Origin: an uncultured Chloroflexota bacterium
GTDB taxonomy: Bacteria; Chloroflexota; Anaerolineae; Aggregatilineales; Phototrophicaceae
Direction of reading: 5' to 3'
NCBI GenBank assembly: GCA_937988705.1
Contig: CALKIA010000224.1
Location: forward strand, 1-11,317
DNA: 11,317 nucleotides
Shown here: one piece after another, positions 6,745 through 11,317 of the stretch
Numbering within the stretch: the first letter of the stretch is position 1
Layout: each line of letters starts with the position of its first letter
Made by a program: the position numbers and the translations under genes
Notes under the pieces: generated by a model
What the model was told of the DNA's origin: nothing
Seen by the model: only the letters and a program-made list of their open reading frames with translations
Databases searched by the model: none

Positions 6745-6764
6745 GGACAGCGCCTGCGCTGTCC
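6745..6764. repeat. Palindrome unit C
   Basis: GGACAGCGC pairs exactly with GCGCTGTCC around a two-base CT loop. It is followed by CTACG, so it has the same orientation as unit A. Confidence 0.85.
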
Positions 6765-6798
6765 CTACGATCTCCGTATTCAAAAGTTAAATTGCATC

Positions 6799-6838
6799 AT
6801 GGCGTCCCTACACAAACACAGTTTTTTTCGTAGGGACG
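6799..6838. repeat. 39-nt direct repeat, copy 2 (half of a unit A-type palindrome)
   Basis: Second copy of the 6682-6720 repeat, 40 nt long because its T run has seven Ts instead of six. It keeps the right arm ATGGCGTCC of unit A but not the left arm: the bases upstream (6785-6798) are unrelated, so this is a truncated copy joined to unit D. Confidence 0.9.
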
Positions 6839-6853
6839 CGATTTATCGCGTCC
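6834..6853. repeat. Palindrome unit D
   Basis: GGACGCGAT pairs exactly with ATCGCGTCC around a two-base TT loop. Full unit GTAGGGAC...GTCCGC, same orientation as unit B. Confidence 0.85.
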
Positions 6854-6937
6854 GCAAAACCCAGAAACACCGCCTAAAATACTTTTTCACGCGCTTCTAC
6901 ACATTTACCGGCGTACCTTGCTGCTTCCGCGTCTGCC

Positions 6938-7891
6938 TTATGGCAGCAAACCCGCCTGCTGGAACAGCTCGACGGCCGCGCCCAGTGCCCCCGTATCGGC
7001 GCCACCTTCGCCCAGCACGATCTCGACATCCTGAAAGTTCCCGCCCGTGTTCGCGGCTAAGTCACGGAAAAAGTCGCCAACCAGCCGATCGAATTCCGCA
7101 CGGCACGCGTCCAGCAGAACCGTCCCAGCCGAGGCGGTGCCTCCCGTCAGCGCAATGCAGTGCGGGTAGAAGATCACGCTCAGGCTGGCGAGAGTCTGTC
7201 CTGTCCACGTGCCAACCTGCGTCATAATGGCGACCGCGGTGGTGTCACGCTGATCGCGTGCCGCCGCGATCACCTCATGCGCCGGGACTGGCTGACCATA
7301 GCGTTCGCGGGCGAGGCGTTCGATTCCCGGTACGCCAATCAAGCTTTCGGCTGAGCCGCGTATGCCATTGGCATCGCGCGGCGCGGTCGGATCGAGGATG
7401 ATCAAGCCGGTGTTGCCAGAATTCCCGCCGTCGATGATCAACGGTTTGCCGGTGACGATCAGTGCCGCGCCGAGTCCCGTCCCCATGGCCAGGCACATAA
7501 AACGCTCAATACCCTGCCCGCAGCCAAAGTAGTACTCTCCGAGTGCGTGCGCGGTCAGGTCATTATTCATCACAACGGGCAGCCCATAACGCGCCTCAAC
7601 TGCACCGCGCACATCGACATTGCGCAGTGCAGGCGTATTTCCGGCGATGATCGGACGGCGGCGCTCACGGTCGACCTCGCCGTGTGCCGAAATGCCAATG
7701 CCGAGGATCGAATCACGGGACTGTTCGACCACGCCATCCATTGCGGCGAATAAGCGCGTAAAGAATGGCGCAGGGTCAGTCCCGCGCGCATCGGTGGCGA
7801 ATTTGTCCCGGTGGAGGATGGTTCCGTCCGGTTGCACCACCGCGAGTTTCGTCGCCGTCCCGCCAATGTCGATTCCCAGTACTGTCCTCAT
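6938..7891 (-). CDS. ROK-family sugar kinase homologue lacking the zinc motif
   Basis: Expected to phosphorylate a sugar with ATP in the cytosol. The 317 residues have the ROK/ASKHA two-lobed plan: phosphate-1 loop GIDIGGTATK (6-15), catalytic Asp111 in MNNDLTAHALGE (108-119), the GTGLGAAL phosphate-2 loop (137-144), adenosine-site LTGGTASAG (248-256) and GALGAA (301-306). The family ExGH and CxCGxxGCxE motifs align with N157-S-G-N160 and D173-A-N-G-I-R-G-S180-A-E182, so the sugar-contacting Glu and all four zinc ligands are changed while the glycines and final Glu remain. ATG 7891 is chosen because AGGGG lies eight bases upstream and codons further upstream lie inside the preceding gene. It begins 5 nt after the SIS stop, so translation is probably coupled. 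Catalytically active kinase, altered specificity or sensor role are all possible. Confidence 0.87.
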   Translation of the reverse strand: MRTVLGIDIGGTATKLAVVQPDGTILHRDKFATDARGTDPAPFFTRLFAAMDGVVEQSRDSILGIGISAHGEVDRERRRPIIAGNTPALRNVDVRGAVEARYGLPVVMNNDLTAHALGEYYFGCGQGIERFMCLAMGTGLGAALIVTGKPLIIDGGNSGNTGLIILDPTAPRDANGIRGSAESLIGVPGIERLARERYGQPVPAHEVIAAARDQRDTTAVAIMTQVGTWTGQTLASLSVIFYPHCIALTGGTASAGTVLLDACRAEFDRLVGDFFRDLAANTGGNFQDVEIVLGEGGADTGALGAAVELFQQAGLLP

Positions 7892-7896
7892 GATGT

Positions 7897-8940
7897 TTAC
7901 CCCTGTGCCCGGGGCGGACGATAGGGTAGATTGTCGGGGTCGAAGCCGCGCCCAACCGCTTGCAGCCAGCAAATACGCTGGAGCGGCGGCAGATAGAGTA
8001 TGCCGCGTCCCCACTCCGGAAGGCCGGACTCCAGCAGGATCACATCACCACCTGTGGCCAAACCGTTATCTGAGTCAGCCAGGGTCAGCAGGGGAATCCC
8101 GCGCTGGTGCAGGGTGTTGAGCACGCGTACTTCTTCGTCGCGGGCACTCTCGGATAGGAGGCCGATGATCTGTGTCGTGGAAGTGGCGGTGTAGTGGGGG
8201 CCGTGCATGTACTCCAGCATATGGAAGCTGATGGTGAACAACTTAGCCATTTCGGTCATTTTCAGCATCGCTTCACAGGCCAGGCCATACAGCGCGCCCG
8301 ATCCCAAAAAGACGAACTGGGTGATCGAAAGATCGTTCCCCAAGCGGTTGACCATATCCGCGGACACTTGTGTCAAGTGTTCCAGCCGTTCAGGCAGGCT
8401 GGACAATACCCGCCAGTCGCGCCCGCTGAACAGCGCCGCCAACGCGGTGACGGCGACAACCATACTGCTGAAGGATCGGGTCTGAACCCGACTTTCTTCT
8501 TGCGCCGCGTCAATTGCCACCAGCACATCGGCGGTCTGCGCGAGCGGACTGTCGCTGTTACACGTCAACACGATGATGCTGTGCCCGCCGTGATTTCGAT
8601 AGGCTTGCGCTGCCGTCACCGTTTCGCGAGTGGTGCCAGAACGCGACAGGCAGATCAGCAGCGAGGTTCGGTGCGCGCCGACGATCATCTCCGGAAACTG
8701 CATCAATTCGGTTGCAGACACAGCGCGGGCCGTGACGCCCGTTCCGGCTTGCAGCAGCGCTGCACTCATCATGCCCGCGTAATAAGTCGAGCCACAGCCC
8801 GTAAAAATGATCTCATCGAACGCCGTGCCCAACCACAGTGCCTCAAGTTCACCTGCCCGCCGCTCGAACTGGCGCAACGCCTCGGCCCACAATCTGGGCT
8901 GGCTCTCGATTTCGGCAAGGGTTTTCGTTCCCAGTTCCAC
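7897..8940 (-). CDS. SIS-domain phosphosugar isomerase/deaminase, copy 2 (paralogue)
   Basis: Cytosolic two-SIS-domain enzyme, clearly paralogous to the protein at 3422-4495. Shared landmarks are IFTGCGSTYY (45-54), SRSGTTRET (99-107), QTRSFSSM (153-160), FLGSGAL (211-217) and MLEYMHGP (241-248). E223, K227, E230 and H246 line up with the GlmS isomerase residues; the second Lys of the KMKEM motif of copy 1 is Thr here. The C-terminus ends soon after RGFDPDNLPYRPP, so the GlmS-type terminal lysine is absent. I take the start as GTG 8940: AGGAG (8953-8949) lies eight bases upstream and the protein then aligns with copy 1 from its first residues. An ATG at 8988 would lie upstream of the likely transcription start. 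It is the first gene of a two-gene unit with the ROK homologue. Likely isomerase, deaminase or deglycase; substrate unknown. Confidence 0.89.
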   Translation of the reverse strand: MELGTKTLAEIESQPRLWAEALRQFERRAGELEALWLGTAFDEIIFTGCGSTYYAGMMSAALLQAGTGVTARAVSATELMQFPEMIVGAHRTSLLICLSRSGTTRETVTAAQAYRNHGGHSIIVLTCNSDSPLAQTADVLVAIDAAQEESRVQTRSFSSMVVAVTALAALFSGRDWRVLSSLPERLEHLTQVSADMVNRLGNDLSITQFVFLGSGALYGLACEAMLKMTEMAKLFTISFHMLEYMHGPHYTATSTTQIIGLLSESARDEEVRVLNTLHQRGIPLLTLADSDNGLATGGDVILLESGLPEWGRGILYLPPLQRICWLQAVGRGFDPDNLPYRPPRAQG

Positions 8941-8978
8941 AGCCGACGCTCCTATTCTAATGGGATCATCCGTACGAG

Positions 8979-8987
8979 ATTGTAGCA
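8979..8987 (-). promoter_or_regulatory. Probable extended -10 promoter of the SIS2-ROK unit
   Basis: TGCTACAAT on the minus strand matches TG-N-TATAAT with one hexamer mismatch. No good -35 is seen at normal spacing, as is common for extended -10 promoters. Transcription would begin near 8972, giving a leader of about 32 bases to GTG 8940. Confidence 0.4.
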
Positions 8988-9448
8988 CGCAATCACTGTA
9001 AGGTGTGCCAGCGACGAATACTCAAGTTGTTGGTACTGCCCAACTAAATTGTTGAAAATTCGCGCTTGACCCACTCAAGCAATGGCGTAGATTCGGAGCC
9101 TCAATCCCCGCGTTCGCGGAATCACATTTGTGTCTGATCTTGCCCTGTTTTTGAACTTCATACTCTTGCTGGTGCTCCTGTTCATGAATCTTGAGTGCGA
9201 CTACCGATAACAGGCTGCCTTGAAAACACGCGCAGAGAGCGCCGTGTAGGAGTGGGATAGTGTCTTCTCTCACCCCGCTAGTTGCGTTTTGGGCTGACAA
9301 ATGCCTGCCGCGATGGGAGCGCGGAAGCGTGGCGGGAATTGTCAACGGTTCCCATTGGCTGCGCCGCTCAATTGTACAATTATTCACAACCTAGCAACTC
9401 TCATTTACGTATACAAGATAAATGATATTTTGCACACGGAGGCGGCTC
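8988..9448. other. Intergenic region without a convincing gene
   Basis: About 460 nt between the divergent SIS2-ROK unit and the MDR gene. Both flanking genes should have their promoters here. It contains small inverted repeats (GCTTGA/TCAAGC at 9064-9080 and CCGCG/CGCGG at 9108-9119), none followed by a T run. The only long open frame (9387 to 9022, minus strand) starts with GTG, has a biased, unrecognisable composition and is not called as a gene. It could include decayed coding sequence. Confidence 0.55.
9370..9381. promoter_or_regulatory. 12-bp perfect palindrome, candidate operator for the redox genes
   Basis: AATTGTACAATT is its own reverse complement and lies 67 bp upstream of the MDR start, before a weak -10-like TATACA at 9410-9415. 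The position fits a dimeric repressor site such as those of MarR- or TetR-type regulators. No such regulator gene is in the window. Confidence 0.3.
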
Positions 9449-10381
9449 ATGAAAGCAATGGTCTATACACACTACGGACCCCCGGAGGTGCTGCATCTGA
9501 CCGATCTGCCAAAACCGATCCCGAAGGACAACGAAGTGCTGATTAAGGTCTATGCGACTACCGCCCATGTCGGTGATACGCGGATGCGTAGTTTCACCGT
9601 CCCCCAGGGGATGTGGTTGTTCGCACGACTGTATCTCGGCGTATTCAGCCCTAAGAGAAAGGTTCTAGGGATGGAACTCTCCGGGAACGTCGAGGCGGTT
9701 GGCAAGAGCGTGACGCGCTTCAAGCCCGGCGACCAAGTATTTGCGTCTACGTCCTCGGTGAATTTCGGCGGGTACGCTGAGTATAAGTGCATGCCTGAAG
9801 ATGGGATGCTGGCAATCAAACCGGACAATCTCACCTATGAAGAAGCCGCCGCTGCTCCTACCGGGGCGGACACTGCCTTGCGCTGCCTTCGCAAAGCAAA
9901 CATCCAGCCTGGACAAAAAGTCCTGATCTATGGCGCATCGGGAAGCGTCGGAACCGATGCGGTTCAGATGGCCAAGCATCATTTCAGGGCAGTCGTGACC
10001 GGAGTATGCAGCAGCGCCAACCTGGAACTGGTGAAGTCGCTGGGGGCGGATGCGGTCATCGACTACACACGCGAAGACTTTGCCGAGCGCGGCGAAACCT
10101 ATGACGTCGTTTTTGACGCCGTGGGGAAGCTTCCACCAGCCCAGGGCAAGAAGGCGTTAAAGCCAGCGGGCACGTATCTGAATGTGCTGGCGGACTCAGG
10201 GCGTGGCGAAAGCATAGAAGAACTACTCTTCGTTAAGCGGCTGATTGAGGAGGGCAAGCTCCGACCGGTCATCGATCGCTGTTATCCGCTGGAGCAGATG
10301 GTCGAGGCGCATCGCTATGTCGATCAAGGTCACAAGAAAGGCCATGTTGTCATCACGGTGGAACATAACAACAAAATCTGA
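9449..10381 (+). CDS. Zinc-independent MDR oxidoreductase (quinone oxidoreductase-like)
   Basis: NAD(P)H-dependent reductase of the medium-chain dehydrogenase/reductase superfamily, cytosolic, probably acting on quinones or unsaturated carbonyl compounds. The 310 residues have the GroES-like catalytic domain (about 1-125; FKPGDQVFAS at 91-100) and the Rossmann domain, with the nucleotide loop YGASGSVGTDAVQMAK at 161-176. The GHE zinc motif of true alcohol dehydrogenases is replaced by GMELSG (74-79), and no structural four-cysteine lobe is present, so no zinc is expected. ATG 9449 has an excellent GGAGG site (9438-9442) six bases upstream. Compared with relatives I remember, the stretch GTYLNVLADSGRGESIEELL (241-260) is shorter by roughly 18 residues, apparently lacking a hydrophobic segment. 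The flavoprotein gene follows after 40 nt, likely one operon. Confidence 0.9.
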   Translation: MKAMVYTHYGPPEVLHLTDLPKPIPKDNEVLIKVYATTAHVGDTRMRSFTVPQGMWLFARLYLGVFSPKRKVLGMELSGNVEAVGKSVTRFKPGDQVFASTSSVNFGGYAEYKCMPEDGMLAIKPDNLTYEEAAAAPTGADTALRCLRKANIQPGQKVLIYGASGSVGTDAVQMAKHHFRAVVTGVCSSANLELVKSLGADAVIDYTREDFAERGETYDVVFDAVGKLPPAQGKKALKPAGTYLNVLADSGRGESIEELLFVKRLIEEGKLRPVIDRCYPLEQMVEAHRYVDQGHKKGHVVITVEHNNKI

Positions 10382-10421
10382 CGGGGTAACTGCTTGACTA
10401 AAGAACATGAGAGGGTAAAAC

Positions 10422-11317
10422 GTGAAGATCGTCGTCCTGAATGGCAGTCCCAAAGGTGATAGCAGCGTCACCATTCACTCAGTCAAGTATTTGCAGAAGA
10501 AATACCCTGAACATGATTTCAACATCATAAATGTCGCCAAGCGGATCAAGGGTATTGAGCGAAACCGCGCGACCTTTGACGGGATCATTGAGGCAATTGC
10601 CGCCGCAGATGGGGTGTTGTGGGCATTTCCACTCTATGTGTTGATGGTTCCAGCGTCATTGAAGCGGTTTATCGAGTTGATCTATGAGCGTGGCGCGGAA
10701 GCCGCCTTCTCAGGCAAATATACGGCGGCGATTTCGACCTCGATCCACTTCTATGACCATATCGCGCATCGTTACATGCAAGGTGTATGCGATGACCTGG
10801 ATATGAAGTTCGTGGCTTCGTTCCCCGCTGACATGATGGACCTGATGAACAAGCGTGAGCGCGCACGACTTGTCCAGTTTGGCGAACATTTTCTGTGCAC
10901 CCTCCAGAACCAATATCCAACGGCCAAACGTTACCGCCCCCTGGTAAGGCGGGACTTTGTCTATCTGCCAGACGAAGGTTCGCATTCGGTTGAAGTAGGT
11001 GACAAAAAGGTAATTGTTGTCACCGACGCACGGCCGCAGGACGACAACTTACAGCAGATGGTGGATCGGTTGCGTGCTGCGTTCGCCTCGGATATTACAG
11101 TGGTCAATCTGCATGACTTGAAAATCGTGTCGAGTTGTATTGGTTGCTTGCAGTGCGGTTATGACAACCAGTGTGTTTTAGATGAGCACGATGATTTCGT
11201 GGATTTCTACCGGGAGAAGGTGCTCGAAGCCGACCTGCTGATCTTGGCGGGTACAATGACTGACCGCTATCTCTCGGTACTCTGGAAGACCTATTTTGAT
11301 CGCTCGTTCTTCATGGG
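10422..11317 (+). CDS. Tandem flavodoxin-like NAD(P)H-dependent oxidoreductase with Isf-type Cys motif (3' end outside window)
   Basis: Flavin-binding reductase of the NADPH-dependent FMN reductase/iron-sulfur flavoprotein superfamily; 298 residues are visible and the frame is open at the window edge. The first domain (about 1-165) has the FMN phosphate loop NGSPKGDSS (7-15) and the flavin-side FPLYVLMVPASLKRF (69-83). A second flavodoxin-like domain starts near 196 (KKVIVVTDARP) and holds C239, C242, C245 and C251, a C-x2-C-x2-C-x5-C pattern like that binding a 4Fe-4S cluster in archaeal Isf, followed by ADLLILAGTMT (270-280). The second domain lacks a clear GSPR-type phosphate loop, so it may not bind FMN as the first does. 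The start is GTG 10422, with GAGGG (10411-10415) six bases upstream. It follows the MDR gene by 40 nt, probably cotranscribed. A thioredoxin-like or metal role for the cysteines is possible. Confidence 0.85.
   Translation, partial: MKIVVLNGSPKGDSSVTIHSVKYLQKKYPEHDFNIINVAKRIKGIERNRATFDGIIEAIAAADGVLWAFPLYVLMVPASLKRFIELIYERGAEAAFSGKYTAAISTSIHFYDHIAHRYMQGVCDDLDMKFVASFPADMMDLMNKRERARLVQFGEHFLCTLQNQYPTAKRYRPLVRRDFVYLPDEGSHSVEVGDKKVIVVTDARPQDDNLQQMVDRLRAAFASDITVVNLHDLKIVSSCIGCLQCGYDNQCVLDEHDDFVDFYREKVLEADLLILAGTMTDRYLSVLWKTYFDRSFFM

Larger units (their letters stand above)
6588..6937. other. Convergent intergenic region carrying a palindrome cluster
   Basis: This 350-nt gap separates the ends of the amidohydrolase (plus) and ROK (minus) genes. 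I see no gene. Its content is the hairpin cluster at 6671-6853 and AT-rich flanks. It presumably must end transcription from both sides, but no classic hairpin directly followed by a T run is present: the T6 and T7 runs (6705-6710, 6822-6828) sit in the spacers between hairpins, 14 bases or more from a stem. Confidence 0.7.

Noticed and set aside
6671..6853. CRISPR array
   Set aside because: The repeats are palindromes with different arms, in alternating orientation and with irregular spacers; there is no constant direct repeat with unique spacers and no cas gene.
6671..6853. Bidirectional rho-independent terminator
   Set aside because: Stems are suitable, but the T6/T7 runs lie in spacers at least 14 bases from a stem, and on the minus strand these are A runs. 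Termination here remains possible but is not supported by a classic signal.
8194..8985. 263-codon plus-strand frame opposite SIS copy 2
   Set aside because: It mirrors the SIS-domain gene exactly and has low-complexity Gln/Arg/His composition typical of antisense frames.
9064..9080. Hairpin GCTTGA/TCAAGC as a terminator
   Set aside because: The stem is only six pairs, there is no T run on either strand, and no gene ends just before it.
9022..9387. 121-codon minus-strand frame in the gap before the MDR gene
   Set aside because: It starts with GTG, lacks a clear ribosome site, resembles nothing I know and covers the promoter region of both neighbours. Decayed transposase sequence was considered but no motif supports it.

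Overview
The window looks like a chromosomal carbohydrate-uptake and sugar-metabolism locus of a moderately GC-rich free-living bacterium. A Chloroflexota (Anaerolineae-like) origin is my best guess. It rests on a CUT1-type binding protein that starts with a plain Sec signal and on scattered short GTAGGG-ended perfect palindromes, a repeat style I associate with that phylum. No rRNA or marker gene confirms it.

Layout. (1) 20-4495, minus strand, read right to left: a SIS-domain phosphosugar enzyme, a secreted sugar-binding protein, and two inner-membrane permeases (MalF-like, then MalG-like), with no ATPase gene. A good sigma70-type promoter lies just upstream (4564-4536). (2) 4714-6587, plus strand, divergent: a DeoR/GlpR-type repressor followed 23 nt later by a metal-dependent amidohydrolase (amidohydrolase_2 family). 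The 218-nt divergent gap holds a 16-bp inverted repeat and three TGTGATT heptamers spaced exactly 10 bp apart, both plausible operators. (3) 6588-6937, between convergent genes: a cluster of 20-nt hairpins whose arms differ in sequence but always pair, partly duplicated. (4) 6938-8940, minus strand: a second, paralogous SIS-domain enzyme followed 5 nt later by a ROK-family sugar kinase homologue in which every zinc ligand of the usual ROK motif is replaced. (5) 8941-9448: mostly non-coding, with promoter-like signals and a 12-bp palindrome. (6) 9449-11317, plus strand: a zinc-independent quinone-oxidoreductase-like MDR enzyme and, 40 nt later, a flavoprotein with two flavodoxin-like domains and an Isf-type four-cysteine motif, cut by the window end.

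How it may work together (inference): the binding protein and permeases import a sugar or sugar conjugate using a shared ATPase encoded elsewhere. The ROK protein phosphorylates it or a derivative. The two SIS enzymes isomerise, deaminate or deglycate the phosphosugars. The amidohydrolase opens or trims an intermediate, and the DeoR protein senses a phosphosugar and represses the divergent units. Two paralogous SIS enzymes with a kinase recall Amadori-product (fructoselysine/glucoselysine) and amino-sugar pathways, but this gene combination does not match a pathway I know. The two redox genes at the right end look like a separate operon.
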